Made by a program: the position numbers and the translations under genes
Notes under the pieces: generated by a model
Seen by the model: only the letters and a program-made list of their open reading frames with translations
What the model was told of the DNA's origin: nothing
Database searches by the model: none
In this document: positions 44,767 to 53,439 of the stretch, piece after piece
Position numbering within the stretch: position 1 is the stretch's first letter
Layout of the letters: each line of letters opens with the position of its first letter
Source of the DNA: Paraburkholderia sp. BL9I2N2
GTDB lineage: Bacteria; Pseudomonadota; Gammaproteobacteria; Burkholderiales; Burkholderiaceae
Direction of reading: 5' to 3'
Length of the DNA stretch: 64,000 bases
NCBI RefSeq assembly: GCF_004339745.1
Contig: NZ_SMGP01000004.1
Location: 372,001-436,000 of the forward strand

Positions 44767-45330
44767 AATGTTTTCTCTCAGGTATATAGCTTTGCTGACT
44801 AGCGGCACTCTCTGCGCACAGTGCGTCCGGCCCTCGGCCAACAGGGCTATTAGTCAGATGGTCAGTATCTCGTAATGAAAAAGATACAGGAAACACCACT
44901 CCTGAATAAACCGGGTTTACCCGTCAATCCGAAAACGTTTGCCGCTGCAAAGTTGGGGCCGCATTTATATGATGTAATACGGCGCCTACTCCTTGAACCG
45001 GTCCGGGCATTAGGTGAGTTGCGTCCGATTTTTCCACGTGACATGTAGTCATGTTTCGGTGCGCGAGATGCGAACCGGGATAACGCCTCTGCGTTACCGG
45101 CCTCGAATCAATCGCGTATGGATGAGCACGTCCGCCTTACCAAAGCGAGCCGGTTCTGCTTTCAACGGCCTGCGGGAAGTTAGCGGAGCGACAGGTAAAT
45201 TTGGGGGCTGCAGGGTGCCGGTACGCTCCAGAGCAAACGGCTATCGGAAACGGCGAAGTTCAACGACACGAGGCACATCCCTTGCGGCGCCTATTCATGT
45301 GAGCGGCAAACGCTTGCATGGAGGTGAGCC
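44767..45330. other. Non-coding stretch
   Basis: 564 bases without a supported gene. It ends in GGAGGTGAGCC, the ribosome site of the next gene, so the promoter is probably in the last 150 bases. Confidence 0.5.
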
Positions 45331-45645
45331 ATGAAACATATAACCAGGGCGTTGTTCGCTTCGGCTCTCGCGATGGCACTGTCGGCAAGTACATACGCAC
45401 AAGCCAGCGGCAGCGCTGGCGGGCGTCCGACACCCGGCGTCGGCGCCGGTTCGATGAAGGCCCCGACCGAGACGGGCTACGGTTCTCCCGACGTCACGGG
45501 CAGTGGCGACCGCTCGGCGCGCAGTAATCCCGCGACGGAGCGTTCCGATAGCGGCAAGACCAATGGTCTGAATAGGGGCACGCGTAGCGGCGCGAATAGC
45601 GACGTCAACAGTGGACCGGGCGGCTCAAGGGGAAGCGGCCAGTAG
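45331..45645 (+). CDS. Secreted Gly/Ser-rich small protein
   Basis: 104 residues. Signal peptide MKHITRALFASALAMALSAS with cleavage after YAQA; the mature part is low complexity, with GSAGGRPTPGVGAGS and GANSDVNSGPGGSRGSGQ. Strong GGAGG site. It belongs with similar proteins at 48883 and 51992. Probably disordered in the periplasm; function unknown. Confidence 0.65.
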   Translation: MKHITRALFASALAMALSASTYAQASGSAGGRPTPGVGAGSMKAPTETGYGSPDVTGSGDRSARSNPATERSDSGKTNGLNRGTRSGANSDVNSGPGGSRGSGQ

Positions 45646-45842
45646 TACGAAAGGGCGCCAGGTGATTGGCATCACGATCGCTAATGCAGCCTCGGGCGGA
45701 GTGGGCGGGTGAATTAATCGTGTAAGCCCGTTCCGCCCGTTCGGCAGCCTTGCCTCACGTATGTGAATCGCGGCATCAAACTTCCGTACGGACGTCTGTG
45801 CTGTCGACACCGGCGATCCAGCGGACGAAGACAACGAGTTGA

Positions 45843-46139
45843 GTGGTTAGGGAACCGTTGCGGCGCTGGCTCACGGAATACTCAAAACTGACACACGCCG
45901 GCATAAGCCGGTTATCGGTCGTCGACCGGACCTATCGGGTTTTTCGAAGCTTCACGCACATCGCTGATGTTGAAGCAGTGATATTTGCACTGACATACGA
46001 CTGCACACGCCCGGACGCATATTCTCTACGAGCACAACAAGACATCCCCGAGGTCGTCCAGCCACAGTGGTTTGGTGAGATGAAAGTCAAACACACGTTC
46101 GTCCGTCTGAAGTCTGCTCACGTCATTGGCATCGCCTGA
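45843..46139 (+). CDS. Possible hypothetical protein
   Basis: 98 residues from a GTG, with an ordinary amino-acid mix (RRWLTEYSKLTHAGISRLS, HIADVEAVIFALTYD) but AT-richer codons than the backbone. No family recognised and no strong ribosome site. Confidence 0.3.
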   Translation: MVREPLRRWLTEYSKLTHAGISRLSVVDRTYRVFRSFTHIADVEAVIFALTYDCTRPDAYSLRAQQDIPEVVQPQWFGEMKVKHTFVRLKSAHVIGIA

Positions 46140-46293
46140 CCGATGTATTCGACGGCCGCCTCACGGAACCGACGGCATTCATATATCTCGACGAGCATAT
46201 CGGAATTGGTGCAGCCCGAACAGATTCTGTCGGACTCGACACAGCCGGCAACTGAAAATTGCGACACTGGCCGCGTCGGTCGAGGAGAAAATA

Positions 46294-46530
46294 ATGCCGG
46301 ACAAACATCTCTCAAGTCAGATTGACGCTGACCTCTCTCTGCTTTCAACGCGGCTGCTCGGAATGGGCGGCCTCGTGGAGTCACAGATTACGCACGCGAT
46401 AGACGCATTGAATACGTTCGACATGGAACTTGTCGAACGCGTCGTCTAGGGTGAACGCCGTCTCAATGCGTTTGCGCCGCCCCTCCCGCGATAACATTGC
46501 TAGTCTCTTCATCGATTTCTATTTTCATTC
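46294..46530 (+). pseudogene. PhoU remnant with an inverted internal segment
   Basis: MPDKHLSSQIDADLSLL to FDMELVERVV matches the start of PhoU at 61274 nearly residue for residue, then a stop codon replaces the next residue; GERRLNA still reads through. The following PhoU segment (KIEIDEETSNVIA, equal to EIELDEAVSNIIA in the intact copy) is present but on the opposite strand at about 46488-46530. So truncation, a nonsense change and a micro-inversion. Confidence 0.8.
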
Positions 46531-46594
46531 TATTGTGCAGGGATGACTGCATGCAGACGTTGCTTATCATGGAAGCGGAAAATGGAGGTTCCAC

Positions 46595-47012
46595 ATATGC
46601 TATTCGGCCCAGATTTTGGCAGACTACCGCAAGTACGTGAAAATGTTCGGCGCTCACATGAGCATTAAGGAGTTTGCTCGATTGTTTTTCGAGCGAGCCG
46701 AGGGCAGTAAAGCAAAGATACCAAAAGGGATTGAGGACTCGTTCGCGGACCCGCAGTCAGACGCCGAGCGCGAAGTCAAAGCGCTCATCGTCCAGTTCAA
46801 TGCCGAGCAGGTGACCAAGTTTGAGCAGGAACTGTTCGAGCAGCGTGCTCGACTCGTCGACGCAGAACGCACTCTGCAGGTGAAAGTCACGAAGTCGGCA
46901 ACTGAAAGCAAGCGAATCGCCGCCGACAAAATTGCATGGACACGCGGCAAGCTAGAAGACATCCAGCGGACGGAACTGAAGCCGCGCGACTCTCGGATTT
47001 TCCCAAGGCACT
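46595..47012 (+). pseudogene. YedK/SRAP-like protein remnant, start codon ATA, end lost
   Basis: In frame from 46595: ATA in place of ATG, then CYSAQILADYRKYVKMFGAH, putting Cys at position 2 as in SOS-response-associated peptidase relatives. KIPKGIEDSFADPQSDAERE and the charged helix EQELFEQRARLVDAERTLQ follow, ending PRDSRIFP. A GGAGG site stands before the ATA. After residue 137 the frame runs into the tail of a cold-shock gene, so the catalytic C-terminal part is missing. Family assignment is from memory of similar proteins. Confidence 0.55.
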
Positions 47013-47342
47013 ACCAGAAGGTCAGCTTTGACGTGAAGCAAGGACCGAAGGGTAAGCAGGCGGCCAATATACAGCCGAAACAAGCCATCCAAAAAGGTGG
47101 CCATAGAGATTCGGTATTGCGTAGTCTAGCTTTTCTGAAGGGGAAGAAGGCTCGGCGTGGCGGCGACCAGCCCGTTCATTAATGATGAGCCCTTTCCGTG
47201 TGTCCCTCATCAGGAACACTCAACCGCTCGTCGCATTGGTCACGAACCTGAGGGGCTATCGCGATGCAAAGTCGCAAGACCGTCAGGAGGGGAAAGTAGC
47301 CTCTGACTTCAGGCTGCGATTCGTCGGGCGGCTCGGGCGATT
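47013..47342. repeat. About 330-bp duplicated segment (csp tail plus flank), copy 2
   Basis: Matches 39342-39664. Here the segment lacks the first two thirds of the csp gene and begins exactly where the SRAP remnant ends, marking a recombination junction. The csp stop codon is changed (CCGAAACAAG), so the frame runs on to 47182. Confidence 0.85.
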
Positions 47343-47466
47343 ACGTTGAGCTCGCCTTTTTTGGACCATCCGGAGATGGACGTGGCATAGCACGCTGTGC
47401 GAAGCCAGTTGTCACGTCATCAATCCGCTCAAACTCCATCTCGTCACCCTTCAAGGAGACAGAACC

Positions 47467-47850
47467 ATGGACATCTCGCAGGCATTTACCGCGTTGAACG
47501 GCAGGTTCGCCGATACAGTCAACTCCCACGACACACCCAGTTGGGTAGCTCTGTTTGCCGAAGACGCAATCCTCATCCCGGCGGGCCAGGAAGCCGTGAC
47601 CGGCCGAAAGGGAATCGAAGAATGGGCCGAAGTGGCAACGAAAATCTGGAATCATTTGGAAATCCAGCAAGGGCTTTGCACATCTGATGGAAATGTGGCT
47701 TGGGAATCCGGAACCTGGACAGGGAACATCAACGTACCGGACGAACGGACCATGGACATCAGCGGAAACTTCTTACTCATTGCACAGAAGGAAGGCTCCG
47801 CGTTGCGCATCAAAGCGCACACGTGGAACGTGAATCCCGCGACGCCTTGA
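47467..47850 (+). CDS. SnoaL/DUF4440-like NTF2-fold protein
   Basis: 127 residues: MDISQAFTALNGRFADTVNS, then PSWVALFAEDAILIPAGQEA and TGRKGIEEW, with a closing beta-rich NVAWESGTWTGN and GNFLLIAQKEGSALRIKAHT. This is the cone-shaped NTF2-like fold of SgcJ/SnoaL/DUF4440 proteins, a small ketosteroid-isomerase-like pocket. An AAGGAG site precedes the ATG. Substrate unknown. Confidence 0.82.
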   Translation: MDISQAFTALNGRFADTVNSHDTPSWVALFAEDAILIPAGQEAVTGRKGIEEWAEVATKIWNHLEIQQGLCTSDGNVAWESGTWTGNINVPDERTMDISGNFLLIAQKEGSALRIKAHTWNVNPATP

Positions 47851-48882
47851 AAACTCCGTGTTAAATGAAGGAGTGTCGACTGCTTCGGCCGGACTTGAGC
47901 CGCGTCCCGCCCGTCGGCTGGATTCTCATCGCGTCAGAAGACGGCGACGGCACGCTTGCGCTGACGGTAGACGGGAAGGTACTGCTGCGAATGCTTGGCG
48001 CCGAGCCAGCTGAACGCCTCCCTTATCCAAACTCATTGGGCGAGTTGTCCCCGTGCCCTGCGCGGTTCGGCCCTCGGCTGGCCAACGTCATCTGTCAGGC
48101 GAGAAGCAAGACCCACTTGCATAACAGTTAGAGTAACTTATCGCCGCTCAACGAGCGGCTTCAGGGAGACTTTGACGTATTGCGCTTCCTGTGGCCGCAC
48201 CGGGGCCGGCCTAGGCACTTCTGTCGGTGGTGTTACAACACGCACGACAGATAGAGGAGCTGGCATGTGCTGAATTTTGCGGTTCGCTGTTCGAGGGCGG
48301 CGGGTGTTGGGAGTTCTCACACACATCGAGAATAGTGAGCTGCGGTCTTTGCTCCGTTTCAGAGCTGACCACTGTTGTAACTCCGCGCTCAAGCCTTTCG
48401 GCGCGGATGGCTGCCTCGACGGGTGGCTCTGCGCCGAAGGGTGACCAGTTACTGATGGAGCACATGTTTTTTCTTCAGAAAGCGCACAACACAGTCTGTT
48501 CGTACGCACTGGGTAGGAGAGCGCAACGCGGCCGTGGATTGCACCAGGTTTGCCGCGTCACGATTGTCTTGTCAATTTCGGTCTTACAGACCTATAACAT
48601 AGGTGTAGCACGGTCCCTATTGGCCAACGGACTCACAACGTCCTGTCCCCCAGCGTCTCTGTTGCGCGCCGGCCTGCCTCGCGCGGTACCCACTTCGCGT
48701 TATTGTCCAAACAGTCATCAAACGGGTTCAGTTTCTCGCACAGTGCGTGCCAGAAGCGGACTTTGGATTCGCTCGCGTAAACGGCGCCGGCATCGCGCTG
48801 ACTGTCCATTCGGGGAGCGGAAATCGGAAATCAGCAAGGAGCAAAGACTCAGGCAACTTGCTACATGAATCAAGGAGATGAG
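47851..48882. other. Long stretch without a supported gene
   Basis: About 1 kb. Frames such as 48211-48465 (minus) and 47865-48131 (plus) are open but have no recognised motif, weak starts and mixed codon use. It probably holds decayed sequence. Confidence 0.4.
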
Positions 48883-49137
48883 ATGAACTCAAAACCTGTA
48901 TTGGCGATGGGCGCTGTTTGCCTGTTCGCGGTCGGGGGAATGGCCCGCGCCCAGAGTGCGCCGCAAACAGCGCCGCCATCCACACAACCAACGATGCAGC
49001 AGGGGCAAGTGCAGGCGCAGCCGGGCACCGACACGTCGTATGGCGGGGTTCAGCCCACGGGGAGCGCAGCGGCAGGCAGCACGCGTCCGCCTCCCTGCGT
49101 TTTGAGAACTTCATGCGACATCTATCACGGCCATTGA
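48883..49137 (+). CDS. Secreted Pro/Gln-rich small protein
   Basis: 84 residues with a signal peptide (MNSKPVLAMGAVCLFAVGGM, cleavage near ARAQ), then AQSAPQTAPPSTQPTM and a Cys-containing end. Strong AAGGAGATGAG site. Related in style to 45331 and 51992, though not clearly homologous. The last 15 residues may be out of frame. Confidence 0.55.
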   Translation: MNSKPVLAMGAVCLFAVGGMARAQSAPQTAPPSTQPTMQQGQVQAQPGTDTSYGGVQPTGSAAAGSTRPPPCVLRTSCDIYHGH

Positions 49138-49492
49138 GCCGGGCGTCGCCGGCGCGCATGTCGTCGCGACTTATCGTCCGAGCCCGCTCCCCCTGCGACG
49201 CTGCGCCACGCGCCCGCCAGAGCCAATAGCCTGTGTATCTCTGGAGGGCGTCGTCCGCATGATGAGCATGAATATTGTCGCCGACCTCAGTTCGAACCGG
49301 ACGCCGAGATTCGGCTGGACCAGCGGATGGCCCGTGAATCGTTGCAGCCTGAACTTTTTTCCATTGGAAGACTGGGCAGTCCGATGTCGGCGCGTGGGTC
49401 GATGTTGTGTTGGCGTCAGCAATGTTCGCTCAATTTATATGAGATTCAACCAGCGTCGGTATCGCGGAAGCCGTGTTCGACCCGCATAGCCA
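49138..49492. other. Non-coding stretch
   Basis: 355 bases with no supported gene on either strand. Confidence 0.4.
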
Positions 49493-49891
49493 GTGTTCCA
49501 GAGCAACGCGCTTGCCAGCGGGGACGGTTTCGCGCGCAGCTTCAGCGTGTATTATGGTCCGCATAGCCTCTGGCCTGACGGAGAGACGCTTGTGGATGTA
49601 TCGTTCCTCATCGACCCGATTCTCAAAACCGTCACCGGCGTGCAGGACGGCTATTCCCGTGCTGGCGAACTTATCGGCACGGATTTGACCGATACCGCCA
49701 CCCTGTGGGGTGATGCTGCCGACTCGGATACCTCGGTAGAAGTCATCGTCGCGGACGACAGCCTTACAAACAACACTATCTCGCGCGGCTTTTTCAAGGT
49801 TACGCTCTCCGCTGGAGAACGTGAGCGTGGAACGGGTACTTGCGGGAAAAGCAGTACTCAATGCCTATGGCAGCCCACCTCCCGACATTAA
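49493..49891 (+). CDS. Hypothetical protein
   Basis: 132 residues from a GTG. SFSVYYGPHSLWPDGETLVD and VSFLIDPILKTVTGVQDGYS followed by SRGFFKVTLSAGE have strong codon bias, so the plus strand is the coding one here. After about residue 112 the sequence turns less natural, and the next frame at 49821 starts, so a frameshift near 49820 may divide one gene. Family unknown. Confidence 0.45.
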   Translation: MFQSNALASGDGFARSFSVYYGPHSLWPDGETLVDVSFLIDPILKTVTGVQDGYSRAGELIGTDLTDTATLWGDAADSDTSVEVIVADDSLTNNTISRGFFKVTLSAGERERGTGTCGKSSTQCLWQPTSRH

Positions 49892-50009
49892 GGAGCAAGT
49901 CAGAACGCTCAAGGCAGTACGCGAGCGGGTCAGCTTTATCAGCGTTGAAGACGCGTTTCAGTCGTTCGAGGAAAACACTGGCGGTTCACCGTTTTCACTA
50001 GAAGGCTAA
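49821..50009 (+). CDS. Hypothetical protein or 3' part of the previous gene
   Basis: 62 residues from a GTG: MSVERVLAGKAVLNAYGSPP, then EQVRTLKAVRERVSFISVED. It overlaps the previous frame by 71 bases. Could be a coupled second gene or the frameshifted end of the first. Confidence 0.35.
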   Translation: MSVERVLAGKAVLNAYGSPPPDIKEQVRTLKAVRERVSFISVEDAFQSFEENTGGSPFSLEG

Positions 50010-50231
50010 AGCGGGCTTGCGCTCAGGAACGTCTCACGTTTCTCCATAAGGGGCTTGCGTACGCGAGATACCGTGAGGCCTATGTCGATGTTCCGCAAAC
50101 GGATACCCTGTAGCAGTCCTTTAGCCGCGTCCAGCTATCTTTTGGCTAGAGGGACGATCGAAATCGCTCTTCTTAAATGGGGAATCGCAAAGGCTCCATA
50201 AATACCCTTCCTGGACGTACAAGTTGCACCT

Positions 50232-50591
50232 CTATGTCCGCAAGGATTGCTTGACCGGCCGAAGAACCTCGCGATGCCGACGTAGGTGACTGCGTCCAAT
50301 TCTGCGCAGCCCAATTTTCAAGGCAGTGAAATGACGGTCGGTCAGCCACTTGCCGGCACGGGCGTCCCGCAGAATTTGGCGAAAGGACCGCACATCTTCT
50401 TTGTTTGCAAAAAGTTGCGCGATGTATCGGGCACCGTCAAGTATGCCCGCTTCGGCCGCTGCAGCGAGGCTGTCCATCGCCCAGACAAAGCTGGGGTTGC
50501 GCGGCATTGTAAGCAACGCCGACAGCTTGATTGGCGTCAGTGTCTTGTCGCGATGAATCCAGCCTCCGAAGTCGACGCAAGCGGCGGCCAC
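50232..50591 (-). CDS. Hypothetical protein
   Basis: Up to 119 residues; the better start may be the ATG giving MPRNPSFVWAMDSLAAAAEA. A helical region AAEAGILDGARYIAQLFANK, FRQILRDARAGKWLTDRHFT and a basic end LRRIGRSHLRRHRE. Codon use favours the minus strand. No family recognised. Confidence 0.4.
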   Translation of the reverse strand: MAAACVDFGGWIHRDKTLTPIKLSALLTMPRNPSFVWAMDSLAAAAEAGILDGARYIAQLFANKEDVRSFRQILRDARAGKWLTDRHFTALKIGLRRIGRSHLRRHREVLRPVKQSLRT

Positions 50592-50747
50592 CTTTTGTCA
50601 GCCTTCGGTCTCAAACATCAGCGGGGACGGTTGCGATACACACGCGTTGACTACAGCCATCTGATTCCTCGAATCTATAGTTTGATTTCTGCGACCCGCA
50701 CGACCCGCTGAGGGCAATTACGGCAAACGCTCGCGGTTCTTTAGTTG

Positions 50748-50846
50748 ATGAAGTCTGTCCATGCAACAGATTGGGGACTGAGAGTCGCCACGGGAACGCT
50801 GCTTGCGTCGGTGCCCGTTGCAGCGCTTGCTGACAATGACCGCTAG
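50748..50846 (+). CDS. Possible 32-residue exported peptide or signal-peptide remnant
   Basis: MKSVHATDWGLRVATGTLLA followed by SVPVAALADNDR reads like a signal peptide with an Ala-x-Ala cleavage site and almost no mature part. It may be the start of a gene lost by truncation, just upstream of glsB. Confidence 0.25.
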   Translation: MKSVHATDWGLRVATGTLLASVPVAALADNDR

Positions 50847-50873
50847 AGCGGTTGAACCCAAGGAGAAACGAAT

Positions 50874-51149
50874 ATGGACCCGGTCTCGCACGGAATCATT
50901 TTCTGGCTAATTATTGGCGGCATCGCCGGCGCCTTGGCAGGTCGTATCGTCGACGGTGGTGGCTTCGGCATTCTTGTCGACATCATTGTGGGGATTGTTG
51001 GCGCATTCATCGGAGGATGGCTTGGCGGAGTTCTCGGACTGCACTTGGGAAGCGGCATAATCGGCTCACTTATTACGGCGCTGATTGGCGCGGTCATCCT
51101 GCTTGCAATCCTGCGCCTTTTCAGTGGAGGTCGCGCGCGTTCACTCTGA
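50874..51149 (+). CDS. GlsB/YeaQ/YmgE family stress-response membrane protein
   Basis: 91 residues with three glycine-rich membrane helices: GIIFWLIIGGIAGALAGRIV, GFGILVDIIVGIVGAFIGGW and the last helix LITALIGAVILLAILRLFSG. This is the transglycosylase-associated (YeaQ) family, inner-membrane, induced by acid or general stress in relatives. AAGGAG precedes the ATG. Complete. Confidence 0.93.
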   Translation: MDPVSHGIIFWLIIGGIAGALAGRIVDGGGFGILVDIIVGIVGAFIGGWLGGVLGLHLGSGIIGSLITALIGAVILLAILRLFSGGRARSL

Positions 51150-51215
51150 CGCCGGTACTTGATTGACCCTTAGCGGCATGGCCCTGCCCATTTGGCGATT
51201 TTTCTGGAGATTGAA

Positions 51216-51383
51216 ATGGATATGCCAGTTACCGAGGACCAGATTCGTACGCTCGCGTTCTATCTTTGGGAGAAGGACGGAAGTCCTGACATGCGTTCCG
51301 AAGAATATTGGGAGAAGGCGAGACAGCAGCTAGGCGTGGACGGTTCGAAGGCGGAGCCGAACTCGGACGGCAGCCCGACTTGA
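51216..51383 (+). CDS. DUF2934 protein
   Basis: 55 residues. IRTLAFYLWEKDGSPDMRSE and YWEKARQQLG are the DUF2934 pattern (aromatic/helix motif with LWExxG and a Trp in the second helix). GGAG 7 bp before the ATG. The same motif is fused to the CBS protein at 53440. Function unknown; often next to stress genes. Confidence 0.82.
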   Translation: MDMPVTEDQIRTLAFYLWEKDGSPDMRSEEYWEKARQQLGVDGSKAEPNSDGSPT

Positions 51384-51483
51384 GTAATAAATCTGTCGAT
51401 GGTTCAGAGCGGGTGTTCGTGGCTCAGTTCGCTGACACTCGCCTGCCGGAGCCGAAACGCCCCAGTTCACATGAACCGGCAGC

Positions 51484-51743
51484 CTATCTCTTTTCGGTTG
51501 CTCTGATAAGTTCATCGATAGAAACCGGCTTGGTCAGATGCAATCAAAGCCTGCACTTTTGGACTTCTGAACATCGGCGTCTTGATTAAAGCCGCTCAAC
51601 GCAACCAGCGTCATTCCAGTCAGCGCGGGATTTCCGCGAGGGACTCCGGCAAGCTCGCGCCCGCTCATCTGCGGCATCCTTTCGTCAATGAGCGCGACGT
51701 CCGGCAATAACATCTCGACGGCTCTTAGAGGGCCGTCCGACAC
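51484..51743 (-). pseudogene. Receiver-domain remnant, frameshifted
   Basis: LLPDVALIDERMPQMSGREL carries the phospho-acceptor Asp; TGMTLVALSGFNQD follows, then a stop after AGFDCI. One frame over, LTKPVSIDELIRATEKR completes the domain to a stop at 51484, so a single base is missing near 51540. The N-terminal third is also absent. Confidence 0.75.
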
Positions 51744-51991
51744 ACGTTGTCAGGGCGCCCTGAGCGGCAAGGAAAAAACTCTTCAACTGCAGCTCGGCCT
51801 CAACATCAATCTCCGGGCGCCCGCGTCAACGTCGTTTTGCATGGACTATGAGCTGAAGGGCCCCCACGGCACCCGAAGTAAGAACTGCATGTCCGACGGC
51901 GGCGTCGCCGGGGCACGGGAATTGCGCGAAGCAGGACGCGGGCGCACACCTTCCGGTGCCAGCGAACGCTTCGGCCTCGAGGAGATTTGCC

Positions 51992-52267
51992 ATGAGAGTG
52001 ATGAAGGGACTTTTGATTGCAGCACTATTTGTCGGTATATCTGGGAGCATCTACGCGCAAGGCGCGGGTGGCGGGGCCGCCGGGGGGCAAGGAGGCACGG
52101 GGATGAGCAAACCGAACGCAGGTGGTTCGACTGACACGGTGTCGGGTGCGTCGGGGGCGAATAGCATGACACCTTCGGGTACTCCTTCGCACAAGAAGAC
52201 GCATAAGAAGTCCGGCGCCGCCATGCCGGCATCGGCCACCAATCCGGGTTCAGGTGGCAGCGGTTGA
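51992..52267 (+). CDS. Secreted Gly/Ser-rich small protein
   Basis: 91 residues. Signal peptide MRVMKGLLIAALFVGISGSI with cleavage after YAQG, then GAGGGAAGGQGGTGMSK and a Lys/His patch HKKTHKKSG. GAGGAG site before the ATG. Same style as 45331. Confidence 0.65.
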   Translation: MRVMKGLLIAALFVGISGSIYAQGAGGGAAGGQGGTGMSKPNAGGSTDTVSGASGANSMTPSGTPSHKKTHKKSGAAMPASATNPGSGGSG

Positions 52268-52340
52268 AGAATTATTGGAGGTGCGGCTGGCTCTGGCCTC
52301 AAGCGCGCTCGCCATTCCTGGACAAATCGAACGAAGAGCG

Positions 52341-52767
52341 CTACGGCCAGCAGCGCGGATTGACAGGCCGCCACCGGGAAGCCGCCCGGTCCTCGGCGCC
52401 AGGTCGCGCAGAGACCGCCGCCAGGCGCCCAGCTACAAATGTGTCGACCGTGCGCAGTAGCATGGCGAGGTTTGCGGGCTTGCGACCAGCAGGGCGGACC
52501 GTCGCGGGGTTCGGGCATGGCCGACAGCATGACTGTCGGCAGATGAGCAAATGCGGGCTGGCACCTCACGCGCCGACACAATTCATCTCCGTCCATTTCA
52601 GGCATCTGCCAGTCGGTGACGATGAGCCGTGGCATTTCGCGCAGAACTTTGTGCAACGCTTCCGCGCCGTTTTGCGCGAGTACGACGTGATGCCCGCCGC
52701 TTTCCAGATCCAACTGAAGCGCCCAGAGGTTATCGAGGTCGTCGTCGACGAGCAGGACGGTGGACAC
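52341..52767 (-). pseudogene. Receiver-domain response regulator, frameshifted
   Basis: From the GTG at 52767: STVLLVDDDLDNLWALQLDL, IVTDWQMPEMDGDELCRRV and PTVMLSAMPEP, a good receiver with its Asp. After GPPCWS the frame breaks; one frame over, RKPANLAMLLRTVDTFVAGR gives the conserved Lys-Pro and last helix to a stop at 52341. A small deletion in the beta5 region explains it. Confidence 0.75.
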
Positions 52768-53099
52768 GGCTTGTGAGCGCGCGTAGGTATACCCTTGGCC
52801 GCCGCAACAGCCGTGCCTCAACGATGCACGTCAGTCGGCGGCGCACGGCGCGACTGATGTACGCCACAACGTCGACGGCGCCCGGCAAAGCCGCTCGCAA
52901 TTCCGGACAAACGGGGACTCTGAACGTTGGCCCCGGCAGCCTCCGAGACCCATTCGGAACCGGAGAAGGATTGACCCCGCGTCGCTTGCAAGCCGCCATA
53001 AAACGGGGACCACGCCGAGCCCCGTCCGCCAGGCCCCCGGTTGTGCAGCGACGCGCAGCCAGCTGACCGTTTTGGCGCAGCGCCTATCTCTCTCGCCTC

Positions 53100-53279
53100 T
53101 TATTCGGGTGCGTCTTCGTCACGCATTTCGTCGTGCTGTTCGTCGTCCTCGGACTGTAGGATAGGGGCAGCATTGTCCGGCGTCGCTGAGTCACGGTCGC
53201 TGTCTGTGATATCCGCGAGCTTGTCTTCGTCATCTTTGCGGCTGACACCGCGTGTCTGTTCCTTTGGATGGTTCGTCAT
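53100..53279 (-). CDS. Small highly acidic hypothetical protein
   Basis: 59 residues: MTNHPKEQTRGVSRKDDEDK, then LADITDSDRDSATPDNAAP and an acidic end EDDEQHDEMRDEDAPE. CGGAG 7 bp upstream. Hydrophilic and disordered; similar short acidic proteins occur in Burkholderia genomes. No function known. Confidence 0.6.
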   Translation of the reverse strand: MTNHPKEQTRGVSRKDDEDKLADITDSDRDSATPDNAAPILQSEDDEQHDEMRDEDAPE

Positions 53280-53439
53280 CGCATGCTCCGAAGAGGACAG
53301 CAGTAACTCGGTGCGCCACCCGCACGCGATGCTGCAATCAGGGTTGAACGATTTGCGGCCGACAGTCGAACCGTTACGCTGTCAGAAGTAGGTACGGGCT
53401 CGCAAGGAAGGGCTTCCGAGCAGCTAATGCCGGTGGCCG

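Noticed and set aside
48138..48509. 123-residue minus-strand frame and the overlapping 48211-48465 frame
   Set aside because: No recognisable motif, no ribosome site and biased Ser/Arg composition; neither could be preferred.
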